Positions 1 through 7,903 of a DNA stretch of 36,061 nt are shown here, one piece after another. Position 1 is the first letter of the stretch. Each line of letters starts with the position of its first letter. Source of the stretch: Comamonadaceae bacterium UBA2334. GTDB taxonomy: Bacteria; Pseudomonadota; Gammaproteobacteria; Burkholderiales; Burkholderiaceae_C. Location of the stretch: assembly GCA_002344885.1 (NCBI GenBank), contig DDUQ01000102.1, positions 1 to 36,061 of the forward strand, in the 5' to 3' direction. The translations under genes and the position numbers were made by a program. The notes beneath the pieces are model-generated. The model made no database searches. It had not been told where the DNA came from and was given only the letters and a program-made list of their open reading frames with translations.

Positions 1-107
1 CCGGCAGGCACAACAAGCGTGCCACCAGTACCACCGATATTTCCTGTTGCGGAGCCCCCTGAGGACCAGTTCATCCCCCCGCCCAGCGTCAGCGTCTTAC
101 CACTGGC
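1..107 (-). repeat. Intragenic tpsA repeat, copy 2 (cut by the window edge)
   Basis: This stretch is nearly identical to 610-713, at a period of 609 bases (203 codons). It encodes a segment around LGGGMNWSSGG. It has one extra Gly codon compared with the other copy. The similarity continues more weakly at protein level on the right-hand (N-terminal) side. Confidence 0.85.
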
Positions 108-2399
108 CACGTTCATCGAGGCTGTGTTGCTCAGGTTCAGCGTACCGGTCAGATTTGAGGTACCAAAATTGGCTGTACCGCCCGTGATGTATAGCGATGC
201 CGCTACATCAAAATTGTCTGCATAGTTTTGGGTGAAGCCACTGACGGTGATGCCCGTTCCTGTGAACGTCGTCGTGCCACTGTAGTTACTCGTGCCACTT
301 GCCAGGCCCAGTGTCCCCGTTCCCGTGGTCTTGTACGTGCCAGCCGTGCTGTTGAGCGTGCCGATGTTGACCGTCGCCGCCCCGCTGCCCGCGTTCTCGA
401 TCGTCCCGCTGTTGTTCAGCGTCGCAGCGCTGTTGTTGTACAAACTTCCGCTTGTTGCGCTGCTGAAGCGGATCGTGCCCGTGTTGTTGATCACCTGCCC
501 TGTGCTGTACAGCGATAGGCCGCTTGACCCCGCTCCCAACTCCACCGTGCCCGCGTTGCTCAACGTGGCTACGTTCAAATACCCACTTCCTGTCTTTACG
601 ACCGTTTGACCGGCAGGCACAACAAGCGTGCCAGTACCACCGATATTTCCTGTTGCGAAGCCCCCTGACGACCAGTTCATCCCCCCGCCCAACGCCAGCG
701 TCTTGCCGCTATCAACGATAAGGCTCGCTGTCCCGCTGAGGTTAACTGTGCCATTGATGCTGACATCTCCAAACGTACTGGTCCCACTTGTCGCGTTCAG
801 CACCCCAATCACCGTGGCATTGCTGATAGTGGCACTGTTTGAGGTTGCAGCGGCATTGCTGGTCAGCGTGCCGCCATTCAAATCAACTGTCGAAGCCAAT
901 GTGCTTTTGCCGCTGCCCGCACCCAAGTTGGCATTCAAGTTCAAGTCCAGTTTGCCCCCGCCCGCATTGGCTGTGATGGCCTGGTTGATGTTGATGTTGT
1001 TGTGCGCATTCAGCGTCAGGCTGGGTGTGGGGCCTGTGGTGGGCGTGGTCACACTGATGGGGCTGGCCACCGTGATGTCCCCAGCCTGCGTACCCCCTGC
1101 ACTGGTGGCAATGGTCACGCTGGTGCCCGCATTCAGCGCGGTGGTGATGGTGCCGGCGGTGATGATGGCGCTGTCGGCCGTGGTGCCTATGCTGGCGGGG
1201 GGCGGGCCGCCGTTTGTGTTGGTGTCACTGCCCGTAGCCTGAATGGTGATGTTGTGCGGGTCAATCAGCCAGGTGCCGGGCTTGCCGCTGGTGCTGCCTG
1301 CATCGGGTGCGCGGGTGATGTCAAGCTGGCCGTGTGTAGAGGTTTCAATGAAGCCGCCCTGGCCACTGCCACCACGGGCTGACAGTGGGCCGTGCACGTT
1401 GGTTTGTGCATCGCCCCACAGCACGATGCGCCCGCCTTGTGTACTGCCGTTGGCGCTCAATTGGGCTTCTGGCCGCACGTTGATGCGTTGGGCGGTGATG
1501 TCTATGCTGCCGCCGGCCCCTGCGGTGTTGTCGGCACTGATGGTGCCTTGAATGTGGGCGGTGTCTGTGGCTTTGAGCACCACCTGGCCTTGGGCGTTGG
1601 TGCCCAGGCTACTTGCTTGCACCAGGCCTTGCTGGTTGATGACGCTGGCGTGTATGTCTACCTGGTTTGCGCTGATGTGCCCGGTTTGGGTGGCGGTGCC
1701 GCTGGGGGCGTTGACCTTGAAGGCCATGTGGGGCAAGGCGGTGTCGCCCAACTCGACGCTGTGTGTGGCCAGCAAGGCTGCCTGGCCACCGGGGGCTTGC
1801 AGTTCTCCGCTGTTGGCCACCACGGGGGCAGCCAGAAAGATGTGCCCACCGAATGCGGTGCGTATGCTGCCGTGGTTGATGACGCTGCCTGGGTGGGTGC
1901 TGCCGTTGTCAGCTTGCAGGGTGGGTTTGCCTGCCAGCCAGTCGGGCAGCTTCAAGCTCAGGCTGCTGGCCACCAGGCCAGCCACGTCTACCCGGGCACT
2001 TTGCCCGAACAACACGCCGTTGGGGTTGATGAGCCAGACTTTGCCGTTGCTGCTCAGGCTGCCCAGGATGTGGCTGGGGTCTTGGCCGGTGACGCGGTTG
2101 AGCACCTGGCTTTGCGGGCCAGCTTGCTGAAAGTGCACGCCTGCACCGGCACCGATGTTGAAGCGCTGCCAGTCCAGCACGGCTTGGGGGCTGGTGGCTA
2201 TGTTGAGTTGGCTGCCGCTTTGGCTCAGGCTGGCTGTGCCGTGTGTGACCTTCAGGCCCGTGGGCAGCGCGGGCAAGGCCATGGGCGGTGGGGGTGGGGC
2301 GGCAGCTATTTGCGCCGCCACCGGGCGCAAGGTAGTAGCCAGCCCCGCTACTGCAGCAGCCAGGCAGTGCAGACGAAACATGCGTGTGTGAGCTGACAT
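1..2399 (-). CDS. Two-partner secretion exoprotein (TpsA, filamentous haemagglutinin type), partial
   Basis: An open minus-strand frame starts at the ATG at 2399 and runs without a stop through the left edge, giving about 799 residues of an unfinished protein. Residues 1-30 look like a signal peptide ending in PVAAQ and are followed by a proline-rich stretch. The next roughly 200 residues carry the TPS (haemagglutination activity) domain. They include the NPNG motif at about 125-128, followed by VLFGQSARVDVAGLVASS, which is diagnostic of FHA/HMW-type exoproteins recognised by an outer-membrane TpsB partner. The remainder is Gly/Thr/Asn/Ser-rich beta-helix-like sequence with repeats. The start lies 12 bases after the stop of the upstream tpsB, so the two genes form one operon. 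The product is probably a secreted or surface adhesin. The passenger function cannot be told because the C-terminus is outside the window. Codon use changes in the repeat part, with more ACG, AGT and GGT. Confidence 0.93.
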   Translation of the reverse strand, partial: MSAHTRMFRLHCLAAAVAGLATTLRPVAAQIAAAPPPPPMALPALPTGLKVTHGTASLSQSGSQLNIATSPQAVLDWQRFNIGAGAGVHFQQAGPQSQVLNRVTGQDPSHILGSLSSNGKVWLINPNGVLFGQSARVDVAGLVASSLSLKLPDWLAGKPTLQADNGSTHPGSVINHGSIRTAFGGHIFLAAPVVANSGELQAPGGQAALLATHSVELGDTALPHMAFKVNAPSGTATQTGHISANQVDIHASVINQQGLVQASSLGTNAQGQVVLKATDTAHIQGTISADNTAGAGGSIDITAQRINVRPEAQLSANGSTQGGRIVLWGDAQTNVHGPLSARGGSGQGGFIETSTHGQLDITRAPDAGSTSGKPGTWLIDPHNITIQATGSDTNTNGGPPPASIGTTADSAIITAGTITTALNAGTSVTIATSAGGTQAGDITVASPISVTTPTTGPTPSLTLNAHNNININQAITANAGGGKLDLNLNANLGAGSGKSTLASTVDLNGGTLTSNAAATSNSATISNATVIGVLNATSGTSTFGDVSINGTVNLSGTASLIVDSGKTLALGGGMNWSSGGFATGNIGGTGTLVVPAGQTVVKTGSGYLNVATLSNAGTVELGAGSSGLSLYSTGQVINNTGTIRFSSATSGSLYNNSAATLNNSGTIENAGSGAATVNIGTLNSTAGTYKTTGTGTLGLASGTSNYSGTTTFTGTGITVSGFTQNYADNFDVAASLYITGGTANFGTSNLTGTLNLSNTASMNVASGKTLTLGGGMNWSSGGSATGNIGGTGGTLVVPA
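610..713 (-). repeat. Intragenic tpsA repeat, copy 1
   Basis: This is the partner of the repeat at 1-107. DNA identity is high even at third codon positions, which suggests recent duplication or gene conversion inside the exoprotein gene. Confidence 0.85.
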
Positions 2400-2411
2400 G
2401 ACTAGGAAACC

Positions 2412-4013
2412 TCAAAACTGGTACGAAGCGCTGACGTGCATGCGGTGCTTGCCGCTGGGTGTGGTGGGGCCGGTGCTGAGTGCACGGGCCAGGTCGGCCT
2501 TGAGCGTCCAGCGTTTGTTGTGTGCCCATTGCAGCCCCAGGCCGACGCTATAGATACTGCAGCTAGACACGCCTGCCGAGCATGCGGTGCCCAGCAAATT
2601 GCTGACTTTTCCTGCATCGACAAACAGGTTGCCGTTCAGGCTCTGGCTTGTGGGCCATTCCCAGGCGGGCAGCCAGGGCAGCAGGTTGTGTGTCCAGTCG
2701 AGCGAGGCGGTCAGTCCCCGGTCGCCCACCATTTCGCGGTCCAGGTAGCCACGTACGGTGTTGGCACCGCCTATGCCAAACTGCTCGGCCGATATGAGGG
2801 CTTTGGGGGCCCATTGGCCCGAGGTTTTGAGGGTGAGCCAGCTGTTGTCGCCCGTGGCGTGCACGCTGTGCCACTGACCGCGCAGCACGGTGTAGCGGGC
2901 CTGGGCGCCCGGCCTGGCGGCCTGGAAGCTGGCATCGCGCCCGCTGCTGCCACCGGGCAACAGGTTGGCCGAGTACGACACGCTGGCCATGTGCCGACCG
3001 ATGGCCTGGTTTTGGTAGGTCAGCACCAGTGGACGCACACCCACCTGGTTGTTGCCGCTGGTGCCGCAGGCCTCTTGCCCCAGGCCTGCCACATTGCAGG
3101 CGTTGCGGTAGTTGCGCACATCGATGCCGGCTGACATCTGTTGCTTGGACTCGCTGGCTTGCGGCAAAAACCAGATGAACCGCGCCCCGGCTGACTGCCC
3201 CTGGCCTGAGAAGCTGAGGTCGCCCGCAGCGGTGCTGGTGGACTGTGTTTTTGAGTTGGAGTGGGTGAAGTTGAGGTCCAGCGCGGCGTTGCGCCCGTAC
3301 AGGGGCACACGGTAGGCCAGAGCCAGCATGGGGTTGTCAGCCGACTTTTGCAGCGAGGTTTCTGCCCGCAGGCGCAGCACGTGGTCAGCGTCGGCCACGT
3401 TGGCATGGGTGTAAGCCAACGATGCGCGGTACTCGCCCGCGCCCGGGCGGCCGGTGTTGTCAAAGCCTGCTGTCCATTGCGACAGGGGTTCTTCCTGCGC
3501 GGCCACCACCACGTCAACTTCGCCACTGCGCAGCCCGGGCTGGAAGACCAGGCGGATGTTTTTGGCCGGGTTGTCGTTGGCCAGCAGGGTTTGGGCGTCG
3601 AGTCTGAGCAAATCGGGCGTGGTGCCTTCTTTGAGGGCGGGCAGGCTGCGGCGGATGTTGTCAACCGAGAACTGGTCAATCCCCGTGACCTGAACCTGAC
3701 CGAGCTTGCCTTCGGTGACCTGGAGTTTGACGGTGCCATCGGCCAACGTCTGTTCAGGCAGGGTGACCACCACGGCACCGTACCCGGCCACTCTGTAGCG
3801 GTTTTGCAACGCTGCGGCCGCATTGCGCAGACCGTCCAAGTCTTTGGCACCGGTGTGCAAGGCCAGTGCGGCATCAACGTCTGCGGCCAGTAGCAAGGTA
3901 TTGCCTGCGACGTCGTAACGGTTGACCGCGACCGTTTGCCCTATGGCAGAGAAGGCCGTTGTGGCCAAAAAAAGGCCCGCATACAGCGGGCGAAATTCAA
4001 CGCACGAAAACAT
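2412..4013 (-). CDS. TpsB outer-membrane transporter, FhaC/ShlB family
   Basis: The protein is 533 residues and would form the outer-membrane pore that exports the neighbouring TpsA. The ATG at 4013 is chosen over an in-frame ATG at 4070. It is preceded by AGGGAG at good spacing and opens a signal peptide (FLATTAFSAIGQ). POTRA-like sequence follows, including DGTVKLQVTEGKLGQVQVTG, the typical ShlB-type POTRA pattern. The C-terminal half has alternating beta-barrel strands, the VRGY motif of TpsB transporters (IGGANTVRGY), and a terminal aromatic (SASYQF), as expected for a barrel assembled by BAM. A length of about 550 residues is normal for the family. The gene order tpsB then tpsA and the 12-base gap support co-transcription. 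I saw no frameshift. Confidence 0.95.
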   Translation of the reverse strand: MFSCVEFRPLYAGLFLATTAFSAIGQTVAVNRYDVAGNTLLLAADVDAALALHTGAKDLDGLRNAAAALQNRYRVAGYGAVVVTLPEQTLADGTVKLQVTEGKLGQVQVTGIDQFSVDNIRRSLPALKEGTTPDLLRLDAQTLLANDNPAKNIRLVFQPGLRSGEVDVVVAAQEEPLSQWTAGFDNTGRPGAGEYRASLAYTHANVADADHVLRLRAETSLQKSADNPMLALAYRVPLYGRNAALDLNFTHSNSKTQSTSTAAGDLSFSGQGQSAGARFIWFLPQASESKQQMSAGIDVRNYRNACNVAGLGQEACGTSGNNQVGVRPLVLTYQNQAIGRHMASVSYSANLLPGGSSGRDASFQAARPGAQARYTVLRGQWHSVHATGDNSWLTLKTSGQWAPKALISAEQFGIGGANTVRGYLDREMVGDRGLTASLDWTHNLLPWLPAWEWPTSQSLNGNLFVDAGKVSNLLGTACSAGVSSCSIYSVGLGLQWAHNKRWTLKADLARALSTGPTTPSGKHRMHVSASYQF

Positions 4014-4111
4014 GAAAACTCCCTGAATACTGCCCATGGTAGCTGAAGCGCCTGACCGGAAAGTGGCCAAAATATCCGTTTCATGCGGTTAACACGGAGG
4101 CTTTTGAAGGC

Positions 4112-4492
4112 ATGTACAACGAAAAATTCAACGAACGGTTTGTGAGGCAGCACGCCCCTGGCGACGTGGTGTTCCGCGAGGGTGACCGTGGACACGCCAT
4201 GTATGTGGTGCTGGCGGGCAGCATCGACATCGTGAAACGCAACGATGCAGAAGACCTTTGCATTGCCAACCTGGGCACCGGCGAGATGTTTGGTGAGATG
4301 GCGCTGATCGACTCGGGCACACGCATGGCCACTGCCAAAGCGGGCGCAGATGGCGCAAAACTGATGAGCATTGACCAGGCGCGGTTTGTCTACATGGTGG
4401 GGCAGCAACCGGCTTTTGCACTGGCCGTGATGCAAACCATGGCCAAGCGACTGGCCAAACCTGCGCCCACACCGGCACAGACCCCGAATTGA
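4112..4492 (+). CDS. Small cyclic-nucleotide-binding domain protein
   Basis: The 126-residue protein consists almost entirely of one cNMP-binding (Crp-like) beta-barrel domain. It shows the pattern APGDVVFREGDRGHAMYVVLAGSIDI and the phosphate-binding cassette-like GEMFGEMALIDSGTRMATA. The canonical cassette is FGExALxxxxxRxAT, so the key Glu and Arg are present. There is no DNA-binding helix-turn-helix, so it is not a Crp/Fnr regulator by itself. GGAGG and GAAGG precede the ATG. The gene lies 12 bases upstream of a metallo-hydrolase gene on the same strand, so the two probably form an operon, and the protein may sense a nucleotide and regulate a partner. The ligand is unknown. Divergent promoters for this gene and tpsB must lie in 4014-4111. 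Confidence 0.88.
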   Translation: MYNEKFNERFVRQHAPGDVVFREGDRGHAMYVVLAGSIDIVKRNDAEDLCIANLGTGEMFGEMALIDSGTRMATAKAGADGAKLMSIDQARFVYMVGQQPAFALAVMQTMAKRLAKPAPTPAQTPN

Positions 4493-4504
4493 AAGGATGT
4501 ACCG

Positions 4505-5284
4505 ATGCTGGTTGCCAAAAAGCTGTCTAAAACCGTTACCGAGTTGCACCCCAACATCTATTTGATTTACGGACGCAACCGGTCGGCTCATGCCTACCTG
4601 ATCAAAGGAACGCACCGCAATGTGCTGATCGATTGCTGCCTGCCCGATGCCCGGGACCATGTGGTGGCATGCCTGGCTGAACTGGACCTGAGGCCAGACG
4701 ACATTGACCTGTTGCTGCTGACGCACGAGCACATTGACCATGCAGGCTGCGCCCCCTACTTTGCTCACCACGCCCTGGTGGGTGCGCACCGCCTGGCGGC
4801 CAACAAGCTGACCGTCCGCGACGAGTTTGTGCTGAACAACAAGGCGTTCAATGGCATTGAACGGGAAGAGTTCCGGCTCGACCTGTCTCTGGTCGAGGGC
4901 ACAGTCATCAACCTGGGTAACTACGATTTGCAGGTGATCCACACGCCCGGGCATTGCTCGGGCGCGGTGTGTTTTTTCGAGCCGCGCCACAAGCTGCTGT
5001 TTTCAGGCGACGTGGTGATGGCCGACGGCATTGTGGGCGGCGTGCTGCAGTCGGGCAACGTGAGTGACTACATCGACTCGCTGCGCAAACTGTCGGCCCT
5101 GCGTGTGGAGCAGATTTTTCCAGGCCACGGGAAGATGTCCATCTCTGGCGAGGCTGACATTGAAAAAGCAATTGCGCGGCTGGAAGAGTTGCTGGACGAG
5201 TCAAAAATGCTGTTCGAGGCCATACAGAATTCGCAACTGGGCTTTGAGCACATCGTGCGCTCGCTGCGCGACCTGAACCGCTGA
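4505..5284 (+). CDS. MBL-fold (metallo-beta-lactamase superfamily) hydrolase
   Basis: The 259-residue protein has the superfamily metal-binding signature: HEHIDHAG (HxHxDH), HTPGHCSGAVCF with the third His, SGDVV with the bridging Asp, and FPGHGK with the last His. These residues build the dinuclear metal site of glyoxalase II- and lactonase-type enzymes. The protein has no signal peptide and is probably cytoplasmic. A GAAAGGA ribosome-binding site precedes the start, 12 bases after the cyclic-nucleotide-binding gene, so the pair is likely co-transcribed. The substrate cannot be read from the sequence; thioesters, lactones or phosphodiesters are all possible in this fold. Confidence 0.92.
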   Translation: MLVAKKLSKTVTELHPNIYLIYGRNRSAHAYLIKGTHRNVLIDCCLPDARDHVVACLAELDLRPDDIDLLLLTHEHIDHAGCAPYFAHHALVGAHRLAANKLTVRDEFVLNNKAFNGIEREEFRLDLSLVEGTVINLGNYDLQVIHTPGHCSGAVCFFEPRHKLLFSGDVVMADGIVGGVLQSGNVSDYIDSLRKLSALRVEQIFPGHGKMSISGEADIEKAIARLEELLDESKMLFEAIQNSQLGFEHIVRSLRDLNR

Positions 5285-5305
5285 CACCCGCGCCGCCAAA
5301 GCGCG

Positions 5306-5605
5306 TCACGCACCCAGCGCCAGCAACTCTGCCAACCGCCGGCCCACCCACACCGCTTCATCAGCCAGCAACCCGCTCTCGGGGTTCAGCAGGCCCTGCA
5401 CACAGGTGTGCGCCACGTCATCTGGGGTGATGCCCAGCTTGTGCATCTGTTCGCTGGCGGGGTTGACCAGCATCTGCGCCATGTCCTCGCACAGTTCGTA
5501 GCGCTGCGCCACATGGGCCCAGGGTTCGCGGGGCTTGTGCCTGCCGGGGTCGGTGTACACCGCCACGAACGACGGGGGAATGACGATCTGGTTATCGGGT
5601 GACAT
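5306..5605 (-). CDS. Small conserved-looking protein of unknown function
   Basis: The predicted product is 99 residues from the ATG at 5605, beginning MSPDNQIVIPPSFVAVY. In-frame ATGs at 5617 and 5620 are alternatives, and none has a clear ribosome-binding site. The soluble protein has the segment YELCEDMAQMLV in the middle and ends in an Ala/Leu-rich helix. From memory it resembles short Burkholderiales proteins with a PPSFxALY start that are sometimes labelled 'ATPase with chaperone activity', but I see no nucleotide-binding motif and would not use that name. It lies downstream of a 57-codon gene on the same strand. A GC-rich hairpin (GCCTGCC at 5632-5638 with GGCAGGC at 5656-5662) sits in the gap. 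Confidence 0.7.
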   Translation of the reverse strand: MSPDNQIVIPPSFVAVYTDPGRHKPREPWAHVAQRYELCEDMAQMLVNPASEQMHKLGITPDDVAHTCVQGLLNPESGLLADEAVWVGRRLAELLALGA

Positions 5606-5686
5606 GGTGGCTGCCATCATGGCACAGCCCCGCCTGCCGGCGTGCGCGGCAGCCGGGCAGGCCCGGGATGCTTGCGGCACGGGATC

Positions 5687-5860
5687 TCATGCCCGCAACC
5701 GGTCGCCCGACAGGCGGCGACGCAGGTAGGCGGGCACCTGCCAGTCGGGCACGGCACGGGTGTAGCTGGTGACGCGGCTGGCGGGCATGGGCGCTTCGTT
5801 GCCGCGAGTCATGCTGGCCCAACCGGCGACCAGCCATTTCTGCATCCAGTGTGTGAACAT
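5687..5860 (-). CDS. Small protein of 57 residues, unknown
   Basis: A complete short frame starts at the ATG at 5860, preceded by CAGGAG at ideal spacing, and ends at TGA 5687-5689. The product begins MFTHWMQKWLVAGW and ends in a basic tail, AYLRRRLSGDRLRA. The N-terminal third is Trp-rich and amphipathic, and the rest is cationic. It is the first gene leftward from a divergent WYL-type regulator and shares the palindromic promoter region 5861-5944 with it, so it is a likely regulatory target. No family was recognised. The ribosome-binding site and the codon use make it more than a chance frame. Confidence 0.6.
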   Translation of the reverse strand: MFTHWMQKWLVAGWASMTRGNEAPMPASRVTSYTRAVPDWQVPAYLRRRLSGDRLRA

Positions 5861-5900
5861 GATGTGCTCCTGTGTGGTGTGGATGCAAGGCTAATGTGCC

Positions 5901-5923
5901 TGCGTATCAAAATTCGATACGCA
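5901..5923. promoter_or_regulatory. Perfect palindrome, candidate operator of the WYL regulator
   Basis: TGCGTATC at 5901-5908 and its exact complement GATACGCA at 5916-5923 flank the 7-base spacer AAAATTC. The site lies between the divergent starts at 5860 and 5945, 21 bases from the regulator ATG. It is the only AT-rich stretch there. This position and symmetry are typical of an autoregulated operator. Confidence 0.65.
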
Positions 5924-5944
5924 ATTCACGCACACTGCACAGCC

Positions 5945-6913
5945 ATGACCGACATCGACCGCCTCTACCGCTACAAAAGCCTGCTGGCCAGCCGCCATGC
6001 CATCAGCAGCCAGGAACTGATGGACGTGATGGGCATCTCCATCGCGACCCTCAAGCGCGACATGGCCAACCTGCGCGAACGGCTGAACATTCCGGTGGAA
6101 TACGACCGCGCGCAGGGCGGCTACCGGCTGGCACCCGGCCACGGGCGCAAGGAGCTGCCCGGCCTGTGGCTGACGCCCGACGAACTGGTGGCACTGGCCA
6201 CGCTGCAGCACCTGCTGAGCGGCTTTGCGCCCGGTGTGCTGGCCGACAAGCTGGGGCCACTGAAAGAACGCATGGCCCATTTGCTGCACGACGTGGACCT
6301 GGACAGCACGCGCCTGGTCGAGCGCATCCGCCTGGTGCATGCGGGGCAGCGCCGCCTGCCCCCTGCGGCCTTTGAAGCCGTGGCCACGGCCACACTGGGC
6401 AGGCTGCGGTTGACGGTGACCCACCACAATCGGGAAACCGACCAGACCACCGAGCGCACCGTGTCACCCCAGCAACTGGTGCATTACCGCGACAACTGGT
6501 ACCTGGACGCCTGGTGCCACCTGCGCAAAGCCTTCCGCAGCTTTGCCGTCGACGCCATGACCTCGGCCCGCGTGCGGCCCGATAAACCCGCGCACGAGAT
6601 GGATGCCGATGCCCTGCGCCGCGCCACGCAGGCGGGCTACGGCATCTTCAGCGGTGAACCCACCGCTGTGGCCGTGCTGCGCTTCGGTGCCGAGCGGGCC
6701 CGCTGGGTCAGCCGCGAAGTGTGGCACCCGTCGCAAGTCAGCCAGTGGCTGCCCGATGGCAGCTACCGCCTGAGCGTGCCCTACAGCGACGACCGCGAAC
6801 TGCTGGGCGACATCCTGCGCCACGGGCCGCATTGCGTGGTGGAGTCGCCACCGGATTTGCGCGCCAGAACACGGGAGGCCCTGACGGCAGCCGCCCGGGC
6901 CTACTCCACCTGA
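5945..6913 (+). CDS. WYL-domain transcriptional regulator (YafY-like, DeoR-type HTH)
   Basis: The protein is 322 residues from the ATG at 5945 (MTDIDRLYRYKSLL); the longer frame upstream crosses the divergent promoter and is unlikely. Residues 1-60 form the winged helix, with ISSQELMDVMGISIATLKRD as the helix-turn-helix and a QGGYRLAPG wing. The middle carries the WYL domain, with the literal WYL at 185-187 in VHYRDNWYLDAW and a following basic patch, FRSFAVDAM. A C-terminal WCX-like extension follows (WVSREVWHPSQVSQWLPDG). WYL domains bind ligands such as nucleotides or nucleic acid ends and tune the attached DNA-binding domain. The gene is divergent from two small genes with a perfect palindrome between them, so autoregulation and control of those genes is the simplest reading. 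Confidence 0.92.
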   Translation: MTDIDRLYRYKSLLASRHAISSQELMDVMGISIATLKRDMANLRERLNIPVEYDRAQGGYRLAPGHGRKELPGLWLTPDELVALATLQHLLSGFAPGVLADKLGPLKERMAHLLHDVDLDSTRLVERIRLVHAGQRRLPPAAFEAVATATLGRLRLTVTHHNRETDQTTERTVSPQQLVHYRDNWYLDAWCHLRKAFRSFAVDAMTSARVRPDKPAHEMDADALRRATQAGYGIFSGEPTAVAVLRFGAERARWVSREVWHPSQVSQWLPDGSYRLSVPYSDDRELLGDILRHGPHCVVESPPDLRARTREALTAAARAYST

Positions 6914-6995
6914 TACCACCTGACACGACCTGACACGCCGTCGCCGCACGTTCCCTGCCTGACCCGCCCTTCCCACCCCAGCACGCGCGCCAACA

Positions 6996-7853
6996 ATGTC
7001 CACGGCAACGCCCCCAACCGCTCCTGAATCGGCCCCACCGCTGCGCCGCGTGCACCTCACCCGGCTGCGCAACATCTACCGTTCGGCAGGCTGGCCGTGC
7101 CATGACCCCATCGAGATCGACCTGCTGGCCGCAGGCTGTCTGGCGTTGTTGCGCGACGACCAGGGCCGCGAGACCCTGCGCCCCACAGAAACAGGGCTTC
7201 AAGCGCTGGCTCAGGCCCGTCAGCACAACCAGGCTGCCATGAATGCGCACGATGCACTGGTGCACAAAGTGGCCATGCAGCAGCACCGCGAGGGCCGGTT
7301 CGCCTGGACCGACCTGAGCCTGCGCGTGCGCATCGGCACCGCCGACGCCGCACAGGTGGCGACCACCCACGCCAGCACGCCCGATGCCGCCGGCTGCATG
7401 GCAGTCGAACCCCAGCCAACGCTGATCGACACCGCCCCGCCCGAACCGCCCGCCACCGGCCAGTGGGTGATGGCCCGACCCGACGTGTTCAGCGTGCGCC
7501 ACACCACGGTCGAGGCCTACCTGGCCCCGGTGGTGCACGAAATCAAGGTCAGCCGTGCGGACCTGATGGGCGACCTGCGCAAACCGGCCAAGCGCGAGGC
7601 CTATCTGGGCCTGGCCCAACAGGTGTACTACGTGCTGGCGCATGGCATCGCCACGCCCGACGAGGTGCCCGACACGTGCGGCGTGATGGTTGAACAACCC
7701 GAAGCGGAAGGCGGGGGGCTGCTTCGTCTGCGTGCTGCACCGGCCCGACCGTTCGACCGCCTGCCCTTTGCCGTGTGGATGGCCCTGGCACGGGCCACGC
7801 CGTTCACGCGCCCGGCAGTGGACGACGAAGAGCCCTCACAGCCCGGGCTGTGA
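6996..7853 (+). CDS. Putative PD-(D/E)XK-type (MmcB-like) protein with an N-terminal winged-helix-like part
   Basis: The 285-residue protein has two visible parts. Residues about 20-75 look like a small winged helix (HLTRLRNIYRSAGW, then LRPTETGLQAL). Residues 155-215 read MARPDVFSVRHTTVEAYL followed by HEIKVSRADLMGDLRKPAKR and QQVYYVLA. The spacing of Asp163 and Glu182-Ile-Lys184 matches the core of the PD-(D/E)XK nuclease fold as seen in MmcB-type proteins. A Pro/Ala-rich linker (about 118-155) separates the parts. If the active site is real, it is a metal-dependent nuclease or a repair-related protein; this is inference from the motif. A poorly conserved C-terminus follows. The gene has no obvious operon partner and converges with hipA. 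Confidence 0.6.
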   Translation: MSTATPPTAPESAPPLRRVHLTRLRNIYRSAGWPCHDPIEIDLLAAGCLALLRDDQGRETLRPTETGLQALAQARQHNQAAMNAHDALVHKVAMQQHREGRFAWTDLSLRVRIGTADAAQVATTHASTPDAAGCMAVEPQPTLIDTAPPEPPATGQWVMARPDVFSVRHTTVEAYLAPVVHEIKVSRADLMGDLRKPAKREAYLGLAQQVYYVLAHGIATPDEVPDTCGVMVEQPEAEGGGLLRLRAAPARPFDRLPFAVWMALARATPFTRPAVDDEEPSQPGL

Positions 7854-7903
7854 CCCGCGCCACAGCGGGGCAGCCCCCCCCAACGACAGCGTGCACCGCT
7901 CAC

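Noticed and set aside
19..2391. Plus-strand frames within the first 2.4 kb
   Set aside because: They are complementary to the open minus-strand exoprotein frame, which carries the TPS domain and reads through the left edge.
5632..5662. GC-rich hairpin between the two small minus-strand genes as a terminator
   Set aside because: No T run follows on the transcribed strand, so it is only noted as a hairpin.
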